Positions 45,362 to 56,475 are shown, numbered from the stretch's first letter. The stretch: DNA of 64,000 nucleotides from Telmatactis stephensoni (GCA_029948255.1 JALIZF010001267.1:62001-126000); one strand, 5' to 3'. The notes: a model not told the origin generated them from the letters alone. Translations and numbers: made by a program.

Positions 45362-45437
45362 AAAAATAGCCTTAGTTGCCACGAACATCACACAGACCAT
45401 CAATACCGAGTTTCGCTCTCTTAGTATTATGGTCTCA
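45362..45437. repeat. dispersed repeat, copy 1
   Basis: This ~76-bp stretch ('taaaaatagccttag', 'cgaacatc', 'gagtttcgctctctt', 'tattatggtctc') recurs at 53457-53534 in the same orientation with a handful of differences. Confidence 0.75.
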
Positions 45438-45680
45438 ATTATTATTAATAATAGACATTTCTAAAAATAGAATCCCGTCATCTCTCTTTAAGAGAAATGA
45501 CAAATACAGTTTTACCCTGCCATTTTGAACTTCACTTGAAAATGATTAATGCAGCTGAACTCTTTATCTCACAATTAATCACCTACAAAAATGATTTACA
45601 GTACTTTTCATTAGAAAGCGATGAACCATATGATGGTGATGCAGTACGTATCTGTAATCCTGCACCTTAGAGTTTCCATA

Positions 45681-46205
45681 AAGCCCGATTTGCACGACAA
45701 CCTATATATGGTCCGACTACTTTGGGTAAAACACCCCTATCAGACCAACAAATGTTCTGTTCACACGATGCCATGCCAAAAATGATGGGTGCGCATGCCC
45801 AGAATAGACCTCTTCTCAAAATGGCGGCCAAATATTTTTTCAACTTAAGACGTAATGATCCTTGAAATACTAAACAGTATGTCTCACTTAGTAACTGTAA
45901 AAATTTAGAAAGTTCAATGAAATTCCGCAGAGATGTGAATTTTTGAAATTTGCTAATTTTACAGACAAATGTGTGTCTGGGGGTATAGCATATAAAGTCA
46001 TACATTTTCTGTAAAATTTCACAATTTGAAAAATTCATATCTCTGCAGATTTTCATTGGAACTTTCTAAATTTTTGCGCAGTTACTAAATGAAATAGACT
46101 TTTTCGCAAAAAATTATGCTAATGATCATGAGCAGCGGCCATTTTGGATAAAGGTCTATTGGGACGGTGTGGTGCCATAAACAGGTTGTCCTTTAAATCG
46201 GCCTT
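45681..46205. mobile_element. foldback MITE (~525 bp)
   Basis: AAGCCCGATTTGCACGACAA at the left and its inverted imperfect copy TTGTCCTTTAAATCGGCCTT at the right. Inside, 'caaaatggcggcc' / 'ggccattttgg' and 'gcagagatgtgaattttt' / 'aaaaattcatatctctgc' are also mirrored. Confidence 0.8.
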
Positions 46206-46479
46206 CAAAAATGGAACAAAAAATCTGCACTATTGAATGCACTATTGGGCGCATATAAATCTCCGAAGTTTCTTAGCAAAAGAAACTCAGGCGTTTGACG
46301 TTTTTGTCTGCTAACAGCCAAACTAATATCTTTGGTTAATTTAATCTTAAATATCAGATATTTTTAGGGTCAATTTTTAAGAAAATTAATGTAGTGTGCA
46401 TGTGCTCCTGGACTTTGTAACGATGCAATCGTTTAACTCGACAATCAACTTGTTTCGTAACACCACTGCGAGACGAGTT

Positions 46480-46520
46480 GTACTGTAGAATGCGTGTAGC
46501 GTAGCGTAGCGTAGTGTAGC
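46480..46520. repeat. short GTAGC pentamer repeat
   Basis: 'gtgtagcgtagcgtagcgta' and a following variant form a small tandem array. Confidence 0.7.
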
Positions 46521-46663
46521 GCCATTAGGCCTGGTTTTAAGAAGGCGATCGAGTTGTCCGTGGTATCTTTGATGACTACTTGTTTTCTTTCCCTTGGGAC
46601 ACTGAGTACAAAAGAGTTATTCCAGCTACCAGAGACAACTTCCCTTCATATTAACACCCCCAA

Positions 46664-46970
46664 GGCTACGTCCACACTAGTCAAGATAAATTTGAAAACG
46701 TTTTTTTGTTACGGTTAGACTTTCCGTCCACACTAGCTAAAACGACGTTTTTCTTTTGTCTAAGACTACGTCCACACTAACCCGAATAAATCTAAAAACG
46801 CATCTTTTTTGTTACGGTTTGGCATTCCGTCCACACTAAAACGACGTTTTTCTTTTGTCTAAGGTGCGTTTTGAAAGAAGAAAAGTTGCGTTTTGAAATT
46901 TCTAGTGTCGTCGAGCGTTTTCGATCGTTGTCAGGACCGTACATAGCGCATGGGTAGAGATGGTACCCCC
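46664..46970. mobile_element. MITE end with 100-bp tandem duplication (GCTACGTCCACACTA)
   Basis: 'tacgtccacacta' starts units at about 46666 and 46766. Both are followed by 'aaaacg', 'ttgttacggtt', 'cattccgtccacacta' or a near form, and 'aaacgacgtttttcttttgt'. The mirrored right end is not clear. Confidence 0.65.
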
Positions 46971-47436
46971 CTGATTAGTTAGGTACTCCCTGATTAGGTA
47001 GGTACCCCCCCTGATTAGCTAAAGAAACACGCCCTTTTCTAATCCAAATATCTCCAACAGGGAATAGTCACTGCCCTTCAAGGACGGAAAGTCAAAACAA
47101 ATCAAAATGGGTGTTACGTTTTCAAAGGAAAACCGATTGGTGCCAAGACAACGACGTCGCTGTAGATAGAGAAAACAAAACGCGTTTTAATTTAGAAAAT
47201 TAGTTGACTTGGTGTACGGATGTAGAGCGAGTTGTACATCAATTAGAATATAGATAAATCACTGAAAAGATATGTGAATTAGTATTTTCTAATGTATAAT
47301 GCATTAAAAAATAATCAAAATCAAACTAAAATGGTTCCATTTGTTGTTGGAAATCCAGTTATTCTAAAATTGCAATGCCAGCGTGACTGGAAAAAAATTG
47401 CGCGCGCAGCGTATATCGCCGGCTTAATTAACGATG

Positions 47437-47778
47437 CAGTAAACCGGGACACTAGTGAAAAACGTCTGCGCATGCGTGCATATTACAATGTTTTCTTAAG
47501 AAATGTGTGAGTTTTAGCCTGAAATGAAATGCTCGTGTTCTCGGTGTATACATAAAATTTCTCTTGTATACTTTTGTGAGAGAAAGATATTGTATCTATG
47601 AAGACATTATATGAATACTGGCCCTAAGTTTCAAGAAATAACCTTAAGTTTTGACATTTTGTGAAAACCATTGTTGAAGGCAAGCGTAAAATCGAAATTT
47701 GCATAATTTACAAAAGCACGAAGACTTGACTACGAGCATGCGCAGACGTTTTTCACTAGTGTCGTAAACCGGAGGACT
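47437..47778. mobile_element. MITE with ~45-bp TIR
   Basis: GTAAACCGGGACACTAGTGA...AACGTCTGCGCATGC at the left is inverted at the right as GCATGCGCAGACGTTTTTCA...CTAGTGTCGTAAAC. It has no coding capacity. Confidence 0.8.
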
Positions 47779-47779
47779 T

Positions 47780-48800
47780 CGTTCTGCATGCAACAAAGCT
47801 TGGGAGCTAGTTGGGTGTACCTGCTTGACGAAATACTTATCCTAGGGCTATTTCAGACCAATACGCTGAAAACTTTTGAAGAGGAAAACAAACACATTTC
47901 AAATTAAAGTATATTGTTTCTGATCGGATTTTCCTTTTGCCAAAGACATCAAAATTCTTTACTTTGTTAGCTTTCTAACAAAAAGTTCAAAAAAGATTGA
48001 CCCCCTCCCAAAAAAAAAAACAACAACAACAACAACAACAAGGACAACGAAAAGCGATAAGGGAAGCTGTCTTCTTGAACTGCAAGCAAAATATTGGAGA
48101 TATAAACGTCAATATTTGAACTTTATGTTGAGCGGTTTGGATATTTGTCGCCGAAAAGGTATGGTTTTTCTTGAAAAATGAAAAAAACAAGAATTTCATG
48201 AACTCTAAGACTCTCAAAACGTCTTCAATCTAATATCAACATGGCTCTTGATTTGAAGATATAAATGACTGCAGGCACTAATTACTTTACTTCACTGTCA
48301 GAAGATATTTTGCACGATAACATTTTAAGTGTCAGTTAACTGTCATCAGCACAGTTAATGGTCTTTGTCTCTTGGAACCTGTTTTGCTAGTCAGTCAAAA
48401 ACTGAGTTGGAAATGCGTCATTAAGACTGTTCGAGAAAACTCTTATCGACTGTTCAAGAAATAAGGTAAATAAGCGAAAAAATAGTGTTAAGCTTAACAG
48501 TTTTTGCTTTATTGAGTTTATGGATGTGATCAATGCAGCTAATGTCATGTCAAAATCCACAAGGTGATGTTCATTTTGCATAGACAATATTTTTACAGTA
48601 TCAGGAATAATTTTCTCGGTACATTCGCTCTCTAGCTGTAGTAAACTAGGTCAAACTACTAATTTGAGAATAATATGCTTCTACTTCTTGCAACAAAGAA
48701 AATTTGTTGCATGTAGAGTGGTAATAAATAATACAAGCAACATTTTAATGTTCTTTTTCATACCATATTATGACAACATACCAATTTTTAAGGTATTCCA
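47780..48800. other. spacer, nothing recognised
   Basis: AT-rich. It contains a CAA trinucleotide run (48024-48050) and no exon with both splice signals and family-like sequence. Confidence 0.45.
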
Positions 48801-48804
48801 TTAA

Positions 48805-49036
48805 GGCACTGTTACACTGTGCAATTTTCCCAGCAACTTGTCTCGCAACGGCGTTGCAAAACAAGTTGCAGAGAAAATTTTGGCGCTGTTACACTGTACA
48901 ATTTTTCCCAGCAACTGGCCAAAAATATCGCAAGTTGCTGGGGAAAACTGCACAGTGTAACAGCGCCATAATTTTCTCTGCAACTTGTTTTGCAACGCCG
49001 TTGCGAGACAAGTTGCTGGGAAAATTACACAGTGTC
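48805..49036. mobile_element. palindromic MITE
   Basis: The left arm 'cagcaacttgtctcgcaacg...caagttgcagagaaaattttgg' mirrors the right arm 'ataattttctctgcaacttg...cgttgcgagacaagttgctg'. A second smaller mirror ('cagcaactgg' / 'caagttgctg') lies at the centre. Its core phrase 'acaagttg' is shared with 40458-40855. Confidence 0.85.
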
Positions 49037-49207
49037 TTTAGAATGTAATTGAAAAATGGAATTTCAAATTCGAACTCTCGCCGCAATCAAGGCCATAAGT
49101 AAAATTTAAAAAAATGGAATTTTCAGTTTGTTTTTAATCGGCGATATTTCTTTACATACTGCTAAATTCGTTAAATTTTTTTTTATGTATAGGTATAATC
49201 GTACGGT

Positions 49208-49312
49208 TTCGAGTTCAATTTGGAATCAGTTCGCACGAGTGTGTTTTTCGAAGAGTACCTTTGAAAAACACACGAGTGCGAATTAATTAATTCCAAATTG
49301 AACAAGTTTGCC
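49208..49312. repeat. hairpin repeat
   Basis: GTTCAATTTGGAAT...CGCACGAGTGTGTTTTTC mirrors GAAAAACACACGAGTGCG...ATTCCAAATTGAAC, with a short loop. Confidence 0.8.
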
Positions 49313-49832
49313 ATTTTTTCAGACGTAACTGTTCTTTAATGAGTGAAAAAAAACCGTATATGTAATGTTTGTTAATGTTTACAATAGCAGAATAAGAATA
49401 ATTTTTTCATGTATATTATTAAGTCGGAATTGATACAAATACTTTTGATAGGGCTTTTTGCATCTTAGTTAGCCGAAAAATTTATATTTTGGCATATGAA
49501 ATGTCTGTGCAGTTTGTTAAAAGATATGTAAAATGCATTCAAAGAATAGTCATTTCCAAGGTTGCAACTCTATTCCGCAGAGTCTTTTAATTTCACAACA
49601 CCGCGTATAATTGGTCTTGCAAGCACAACGCCTTCCTTTGCGCGACGAGAATTATCAAGCCTGCGTTTAGAATTAGAATTCCTACCAGTATTTTATTTAG
49701 GTATTTGGGTGCACTTCTCGATTTTTAGCCTCCCTAGATTTAGATTTACAACGTTGCTATTGGCTGTCCAGAGGTGTCAGTTATTGATATATATATATAT
49801 ATTCAACATTGCTCTTTTCAAGGAACTTAAAT

Positions 49833-49997
49833 TATTTCAAAGTGCGTCAGCTGTTGTTATTTCAAAGTGCGTCAAAACTTATTTTCAAAGTGAGTCGGCA
49901 TCATTTTTATTTTTATTGTGCGTTGATTTTTATTTCAAAGTGCGTCAAGACTCGACAAAAATATATTTCAAAGTGCGTCAGTCATTTCAAAGTGAGT
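49833..49997. repeat. six irregularly spaced copies of TTTCAAAGTGCGTCA
   Basis: Copies start near 49835, 49859, 49883, 49933, 49966 and 49985, some with GAGT for GCGT. The sequences between them differ in length and content. Not a tandem array and not a CRISPR. Confidence 0.85.
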
Positions 49998-50284
49998 TGA
50001 AACATACCTTCTTCTCCTCCCTTCTTCATTTCTTTCATTTCTTCCTTCACCCTTCCTCGGTTTCATTCTTCTTTTCTTTCTCTTTCCTTTTATCTTTCTT
50101 TCCTCCTTTGCTTGGCTGTCTTCACTAACATCTTTAATGACCCTTGATACCAAATGGATATCACAACTATTTCTCACGTTTATATCAATCAATAGTTTTG
50201 AGAATCTTTCAAATATTGCTCAAATCTTGATGAAAACCCCCGGATCAAAAAATGTTACACATTGTAAACATTTGCTTCGGCAAT

Positions 50285-50405
50285 GAGCCCGCTCACAGAC
50301 AGCGGTATTATTTGTCCATACTGAAACCTGATTGGCTCACACACGATTATTGATCTCGCGCACGCTCATTGGTTACGTCTGTTACGTACATGTAGTTTTC
50401 TTGGC
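50285..50405. repeat. direct repeat, copy 1 (~110 bp)
   Basis: 'catactgaaacctgattggc', 'acacgattattgatctcgcg', 'gttacgtctgttacgta' and 'ggcagatttcgt' recur in the same order at 51018-51131. The CCAAT-type box (ATTGGCT/ATTGGTT) suggests duplicated promoter-like sequence. Confidence 0.8.
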
Positions 50406-50469
50406 AGATTTCGTACTATTTGTCCACAGGAAACCCAGTGGCCTCGTACATTCGCACGATACAAGGAAG

Positions 50470-50870
50470 GAAGCAAGGGTGGCCGAGCGGTGAGAGCGCC
50501 GGTCTGTCACTGATGTGGTCCCTCGTTCAATCCCCGGACGGGGCATCACTTGTGGCTTTAGTTTCTTGTTCGTTCTCTCCCTTGTTTCGAGGGTTTTTTC
50601 TCCGGGTTCTCCGGTTTTTCCTCCCTCAGTAAAAACGAACTAGTTTCGATCTAAGCTGTGCTCCGTGATCAGACATGAGTCGTATGGTGGCTGCTACGTG
50701 TATGTAAATTTGTATGTAAATGTGTGATTGTTCAATTGTTCGTAATGAAAGCGCCCTGGCCTCGTCATTAAACCTTCGACTCGATCACGTTGAGCTGCGC
50801 CCTTCGTAATTCAGCACTTGGCTGCGAGGAAGGGTGATGAGCTACCCCAAATTTATTTATTTACAAATGA
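50470..50870 (+). mobile_element. tRNA-derived SINE
   Basis: The head GGTGGCCGAGCGGTGAGAGC is a good A-box of a Leu/Ser-type tRNA, followed by TCGTTCAATCCCCGGACGGG as B-box. The body is unrelated to tRNA ('ttctccgggttctccggttt') and there is no anticodon-stem fold. Different family from 22391-22870. Confidence 0.75.
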
Positions 50871-51017
50871 ACTAAATTTTCACTCGCTACAGGGATTAGA
50901 TAAAACGAGTTTTTGTCTAACATTTCTGCCGTCAATAATTCCATACAATAAACGCTCCTTTTGAGACTTTTTAGTCCAACGCTGATTCATCTGGGCTCCC
51001 TGTTGAATTTCGAGCCT

Positions 51018-51131
51018 TGCATACTGAAACCTGATTGGCTAACACACGATTATTGATCTCGCGCACGTTCCGTAGTTACGTCTGTTACGTATATATCTAC
51101 GTCGGGAGTTCTTTCGGCAGATTTCGTTCGT
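51018..51131. repeat. direct repeat, copy 2
   Basis: Second copy of the segment at 50285-50405. It lies directly upstream of the small gene candidate at 51405-51670. Confidence 0.8.
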
Positions 51132-51404
51132 AACTCTTTCCCGTGAAGGCTTACGTATACTTTCAGCTCGTCAGGAGTGCATTGAAACGACAAATCGTTT
51201 ACAAATTCGTTGCTTCAGTCCGAAAGTCTCTCCAAAGGTTCTTCAGGAACAGAACTTCGGCAATGAAGTGATGAAGTTGGAAGTTTCCTTCGTGCGCAGA
51301 GCGCTACGCTCTTGCGACTATCTAAGAAATCGACAGGTAGAAGCTTTTCAAAGTGATAAGTTTTCTTTTAAAATGTCTCTCTAATTGTTTTTGTTTCTTG
51401 CAGT

Positions 51405-51670
51405 CATGTCTTGGGGAAGACAAGTAGCAGTATCACGCGCCGGTCCGCACCAGAATGAGATGACTACACACCAAACTACAAATCCAAGTGCGCAATGTAA
51501 GTTTACAAATGTTATTGGTGTCTTATAGTAATGATGGTACTCATACATCGTTATCATGCACGGACAACGAGGAAGGACAGCAAGAAAATAACTCGCCCAT
51601 TTCCAATCCACTTGTCAACAGAAGGAGAAAGAGAAACTTGTGGAGAAAAAGGGAGGATTGGAAATTATAA
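51405..51670 (+). CDS. weak candidate for a small gene (two pieces)
   Basis: A good acceptor (TTTCTTGCAG) precedes an ATG at 51405 that reads MSWGRQVAVSRAGPHQNEMT up to GCGCAAT/GTAAGT. After ...GTCTTATAG a second open stretch reads SNDGTHTSLSCTDNEEGQQE and ends with a basic tail and TAA at 51670. The two pieces do not join in frame across that 32-nt gap, which would also be a very short intron. I cannot assign a function. It may be chance. Confidence 0.2.
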
Positions 51671-51809
51671 TATATTATTTATTGAAGTTCTATTCGAAAT
51701 AAAATTACAAAAAGTCAAATTGCATGACTTCACAAATGATCGCAAATGATTTAGAACTCATCTGCCGGTTTATAGAAATAATGTTTTCACTCCTACAACG
51801 TTGCTATAT

Positions 51810-52140
51810 ATTTTTAGTAACTTCGCCATCGCGCTCGCAAAGCTCTCAAACGATAGAAATCAAACGCCGAAAGCAAACGGTCCCGTCCGCGTGTACGTCA
51901 AAAATCAAATTCTACGAGATTCTATTCGGCCTTGGTTGCACGCGATGGCGTTATTACTTAATAATAGCGTTCACTTGGGCAAAACGAAGCTCGGGTAACA
52001 AAGCTTGCTTGCAAAGGCCACTTGGGTAATTTTGCACACCTGCATGCTCGGTCTACGACAGGTAGCTCGGTTATTACGGAAAAATATCAGACCGAGGTCT
52101 TGACAGTGCGGACCAAGCCCGTAGGGCTTTAATTAATAAA
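51810..52140. other. spacer with dispersed-repeat fragments
   Basis: 'cgccgaaagcaaacggtcc...aaaatcaaattcta' (51867-51917) recurs at about 53370-53422. 52060-52130 is a decayed relative of the palindromic MITE at 24353-24490. Confidence 0.5.
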
Positions 52141-52587
52141 GAAAGTACATTTAATTATAAATCTCAGCTGAATTTGTATGGGTTCCTTACACGCGCGTAG
52201 AAACAACAAACTCATAACAAGCTTGTATGAATTATCCAATTTTAAAATTGTTTAAAGTACTTAACTTTACTGACGCTTTAAGTCTTCAAACGTGCCTCAA
52301 GATTGTTCTTGAAATGAGAAATCAGTTTTGATGATCATCCAGCAAAAGAAAAAACCCGTAAAATCCATAAACAGTCGTTGGCGTAACTTCTTGACTTTGC
52401 AAAGAACCCTTTATTCACGGAAATTTATTCTTTTATTTATTCTTTCCTCTGTTTATTTATGAAATCATTCATACTGGACTTTGATTGGTTCTCCTTTTCC
52501 CTAAAGGTTTGGAATAGTCCTATTAGCATAACAATGAAACTTCGCCGAATAGACTACCCCGATTAGTCATTAAAAATATTAAGTGTC

Positions 52588-52900
52588 TAGGTAGCGCAGC
52601 GGTCTAAGGTGATATCTAAAGGTATGGATTAGGGTCCGGATATCGTCTCCCTCCCTGGCCTTCGGGCTAAGTCAACTGTTATATGTAGCACCGGGATAGC
52701 GTGGATGGGGCCGAAATCTTCATCCGTAACGTAAGTCGATTCGATGTCTCAGCTTCTATGAATGTCTCGGGAGAATCGTCCCAAATTTCAATTTTATCTT
52801 TTTCCTATTTTTCCAATTATCTAGTTATTCTTTCCCCATTTCCGGGGGGTCCGATGTAAGGGTTATAGGTTCGAGCCCTGTGTAGGTCGGAATATTTTTC
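52588..52900 (+). mobile_element. tRNA-derived SINE, degenerate
   Basis: TCTAGGTAGCGCAGCGGTCT resembles an A-box head, and GGTTATAGGTTCGAGCCCTG (52860-52879) a B-box, but they are ~260 bp apart. The intervening sequence is either an insertion or a second SINE. Confidence 0.5.
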
Positions 52901-53277
52901 TTTTTTTCCCCTTTTTCCCTTCCTTTTTACTCTCCTTTTTCTTTTCCGGTTTCTTAATACTTAGATTTTAGCATTTTCTGAATTTTTAATTTTTTGCAAT
53001 CTGTTCTAATATAAATATTAGATCAATTAATTGCATCATTATTAATTTATTCAAATTTTGTTCTATTTATTTCTTGAATATGTGTTACCGATTTTTACTT
53101 GACTGGTTTGTATGGTAAACATGTTTCGCGCGTGAGAGATTTTCTTCTTTGTTCCTAACTTTAATAGCAGTCAGTCCTCATATTCCTGCTAATATAGTGC
53201 CCTGTCAATTTAATCTCTTTTGAGTAAATTAAAGGTACATTTTGTCTTCTTCTTATCGAGCCTCACCTTGTTCTATG

Positions 53278-53340
53278 AGCGAACGAACGAATTAATGAAT
53301 GAAAGGATGAATCAACGAATGAATGACTAAATCAGTGAAC
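53278..53340. repeat. degenerate (GAAT/GAAC)n microsatellite
   Basis: 'gaacgaacgaattaatgaat' and similar tetramers for ~60 bp. Confidence 0.7.
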
Positions 53341-53456
53341 AAACCACACCAAGCAATGCTTGGATTAAAATGCCGAAAGCAAATGGTCCTGTGCGCGCGC
53401 ACGTCCAAAATCAAATTCTATTGTTTGACAGCTTTGCGCGCGCGATGGCGAAGTTA

Positions 53457-53534
53457 CTAAAAATAGCCTTAGCCACCACGAACATCGCACAGACATCAAT
53501 ACTGAGTTTCGCTCTCTTGGTATTATGGTCTCTT
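53457..53534. repeat. dispersed repeat, copy 2
   Basis: Near-copy of 45362-45437, here immediately followed by unique sequence upstream of the 586-aa ORF. Confidence 0.75.
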
Positions 53535-53780
53535 GAACTAATCTAGGCGGGCTGTTTTTGATAAATACAAGTAATACGAATAATGATCATTGAGACACTC
53601 CCACCAGAGGGCGTGACAACTAGGTTACCTATGCTAGTATTGTCATATTTGCGCGCAAGCAATGCAAGAACAATTGCACGATTTTTCTAAATCACTGTTT
53701 CTCACGTCACAACAGCTGTACAAGAATCTCGACAACCAAGATCCTCACTACTCTCCGTTTACAATTCCATTTCATTGGCG

Positions 53781-55541
53781 ATGTCAAGAATGAGTTGCTA
53801 CTTCGTTGGTTGGTGGGATAAAACACCAGATGAGACCAAAACGCACCAGCCTACATCATGTTGTGCAGCTTTACGAGATTCGTTGGAGCTTCAGTATGTA
53901 GGTCAAGAGAACGAAAAACTAGAAGACTTCCTAATGACGCATGCATTACTGTCTGGACTCTGCAGTACCAGTTGCTATTTATGCAACAAATTGAGACCTG
54001 AAGTCATCTTTGAAGTCAGATGTTCAAACTACTTCTTCAAAGAAGTAGCTACTTGCATGAAAGACGTTGCATTACAAGCTAATGTCATTGTGACTCCACT
54101 TCTACCTGAGATCATCCAAGTGAGAACGCTCAACCGATATGGAATACCAACGCTCATCTTTTATAATATGCGTCCAAGTTTCAAACTCGTGCCACGTGCC
54201 AAAGTTTTGGACCATATAAAAAGACCCATGGGAGAAATTTGTGTCATCGGCCCTCCTACAAACAGTGTACGTACTTTATCAGTTCAATTCGTGCAGCAAC
54301 CAGCAAGACCTAAAAGATCTAGAGATAGCAGCCTAGCTATTTTTCACAGTCTTGCTGTAAGAGCATTTAGTGCGACTGCATTTGAGGAAGAACAAAGACT
54401 TGAAAAGATGCGCAACTTTCGGCCGCGTCTTTGTTCTTCGTCAGATGCAGTGGCCCAGCCTTGTCTTCATAATCCGTCATTGCTTTTTCAGAAAGCAGTC
54501 CACGCAGTGCTAGAAACCAAAAAAGTGGAAGTTAAAGCTGGACCAAAATCAGACAGCAGGACGTTACGACAAAACAACAAGGTTCCTGCAGTCTTCAAGC
54601 AGCCACCAAAGGAGTCGGTCTTCAAAACTGCCCTTAATTCTTCAACAGAGGAAGCTGCTGACGGCAAGAAGAATAGAGAAGAAGAATTGTTGGTTGACGC
54701 TCGAAACATCTTAGCACCACAACATGTCGACAACATTCAATATGCAAATTCTGGGGTCCAGCAATTCAGTATTGTCGACAATTCTTCTATATCTTCACAA
54801 GAGAAAACCCATATAAGGAACGGCATTATTGAACCGTTTACGTCAAAGAAAAAACTCAAGTCTTTAATACTGCTCCGCACAGCATATTCAAAAGAATGTA
54901 TACCACAGTTTACGCTTTCCGTCGACCATATGGCGCGTAAGGAAATAGTTTTGGACTTATCCACTCAAAATGTGCGCAGAGGTCGAGTGAAAGAACCGTG
55001 GCATGTGCGTGATAATAGGCTTAAGAAACGAGTCCGTAATGGAAATGTGCTGGGCTTTTTACATAAAAGCTCCCAGATAAATCATACTCTTGAGGTACTA
55101 CAAGGAACAGTGAAGACTGACCTTCACTGTGAAGGGATGGTACGCGTTGTACCATGGGCTACAAAGAAAATGACAACAGTAGTCGTAAAGATTGTCAAAA
55201 TACCAGTGCCGTCACTAATTGAAATGGAAATGTTAGTTTGTCCCTATAATGAGACTGCAAAATCAGACGACATTAAAATCAAGTTTAGCAGACTCAGCAA
55301 GTTGGTGCTAGAACCATCTGCGATCAACAAAAGGGATGTAATAATACACATCAATGATGTACCTGTCCAGTCAAGAACCAACTTGGCCTTCGATGTTCAT
55401 ACGTACGAACTGAATCCGTCGCGATCGCCAGCTTCAACTGCGGGCGCCGACAAAGTTTATCTAGAGTCGAAGGTCAAAGGACAAGGCCGAGCAGAAGTGT
55501 CTGGGACATATGTGACAGTGGAAGGAATCGACAAAATCTGA
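53781..55541 (+). CDS. unrecognised intronless gene, 586 aa
   Basis: One uninterrupted frame of 587 codons in a genome where every other gene here is split. I do not recognise a domain. The first ATG in frame is 53781 (MSRMSCYFVGWWDKTPDETK). The N-terminal ~130 aa are Cys-rich (CCAALRD, LCSTSCYLCNKLRP, EVATCMKD). 150-330 is Lys/Arg/Ser-rich and probably disordered (ARPKRSRDSS). The last ~200 aa look folded with alternating hydrophobic strands (MTTVVVKIVKIPVPSLIEM, RDVIIHINDVPVQS). No signal peptide or membrane helix. AATAAA follows at 55606-55611, 65 bp past the stop, which supports a real transcript. It could be a retrocopy, a domesticated mobile-element gene or a lineage-specific gene; a 3' exon of a longer gene is not excluded. 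Confidence 0.75.
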   Translation: MSRMSCYFVGWWDKTPDETKTHQPTSCCAALRDSLELQYVGQENEKLEDFLMTHALLSGLCSTSCYLCNKLRPEVIFEVRCSNYFFKEVATCMKDVALQANVIVTPLLPEIIQVRTLNRYGIPTLIFYNMRPSFKLVPRAKVLDHIKRPMGEICVIGPPTNSVRTLSVQFVQQPARPKRSRDSSLAIFHSLAVRAFSATAFEEEQRLEKMRNFRPRLCSSSDAVAQPCLHNPSLLFQKAVHAVLETKKVEVKAGPKSDSRTLRQNNKVPAVFKQPPKESVFKTALNSSTEEAADGKKNREEELLVDARNILAPQHVDNIQYANSGVQQFSIVDNSSISSQEKTHIRNGIIEPFTSKKKLKSLILLRTAYSKECIPQFTLSVDHMARKEIVLDLSTQNVRRGRVKEPWHVRDNRLKKRVRNGNVLGFLHKSSQINHTLEVLQGTVKTDLHCEGMVRVVPWATKKMTTVVVKIVKIPVPSLIEMEMLVCPYNETAKSDDIKIKFSRLSKLVLEPSAINKRDVIIHINDVPVQSRTNLAFDVHTYELNPSRSPASTAGADKVYLESKVKGQGRAEVSGTYVTVEGIDKI

Positions 55542-55605
55542 ACATTTTACTAAACAGGGATTTTTCTGAATTAATTGTCATTTGTATATAATCCTTATTA
55601 TTATT

Positions 55606-55611
55606 AATAAA
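55606..55611 (+). terminator. poly(A) signal AATAAA
   Basis: Canonical hexamer 65 bp after the stop codon of the 586-aa ORF. Confidence 0.6.
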
Positions 55612-56475
55612 TTGTATTAAGTACTTATCACTCTCATAAAGCAATTACCTTTGAATTTGTAATGAAACCAATATTTCTCTCTATGCTTACGTACGTAATC
55701 GTTGTACTACTTAATTGTCCGCACATTGTTTAGCAGTCATCGATCTGTTACTGGCCCTAAATCTTCGTACCACATCAATAACCAGATTAGTGTACCCAGG
55801 AGCTATTCGATCAGTCTCAGCTTCAAGCAGCTCAGTGTATGATTTTGAAATTATATCCAGAAATATTGAACCATAATAAGTATTTTCATTCAGGAAGAAA
55901 TGTTTTCTGGGATTAAGAGTCGATTTGGTATGAGAAGGAAAACTACGGTACAGACATTACGCGCGCGCGTTTGTGTACTGTCATATAAATACCGTAGAGC
56001 ACAAGAAATGCTCGATGCTGTGTTGGTGTATTGAGGATGTACAAAGAATTTCGCTATTATGGATACTAATTTCTGTATCCATTGTTAAATTCGATTGATT
56101 TGTTCCGATAAAAAGGCACTCAGTTCAAATGATATGTACATGATGACTGAGTGGAAGGGCTGGACGGAAAAATATTTGGCTCTTGCTCATTCAGCACGTT
56201 GTCTCGGTCCGTACTGCATGACCTCCAGCAAAATCTTTTCCCATCCGTCATGACCCGTACCCGTGTCACGGGTTTTACCGGTAGGTTTATACTAAAACAC
56301 TTAGATCTCTCGGCCTCGTGCGGGACTACGAGTCAATAGCCCATTCGGCATTCGGCCTCATGGTCTATTGTTTCGTAGTCCATTCGTCCTCGAGGTCTAA
56401 TTGCTAAATCATTAATTGAATTAATGTACTGAAAGTAGTATCTAATCGACTAATAGAGTGATTTTATTCAACCAG
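55612..56475. other. spacer, decayed repeats only
   Basis: 55960-56010 ('gtgtactgtcatataaatac', 'gtagagcacaagaaatgctc') is a relic of the hairpin MITE seen at 8676-8804. No gene seen. Confidence 0.45.

Noticed and set aside
47292..47510. 72-aa frame (MYNALKNNQNQ...)
   Set aside because: It runs into the TIR of the MITE at 47437-47778; no support as a gene.
49833..49997. Short repeats with differing spacers, CRISPR-like at first sight
   Set aside because: Spacing is irregular (about 19-50 bp), copies vary, there are no cas genes, and the genome is eukaryotic.
50470..50560. Possible true tRNA gene (Leu/Ser-like head)
   Set aside because: A- and B-box-like pieces are present, but the arms do not form a cloverleaf and the sequence runs on into a repeated body; a SINE fits better.
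53775..53780. Upstream TTG start for the 586-aa gene
   Set aside because: A normal ATG lies 6 bp downstream in the same frame.
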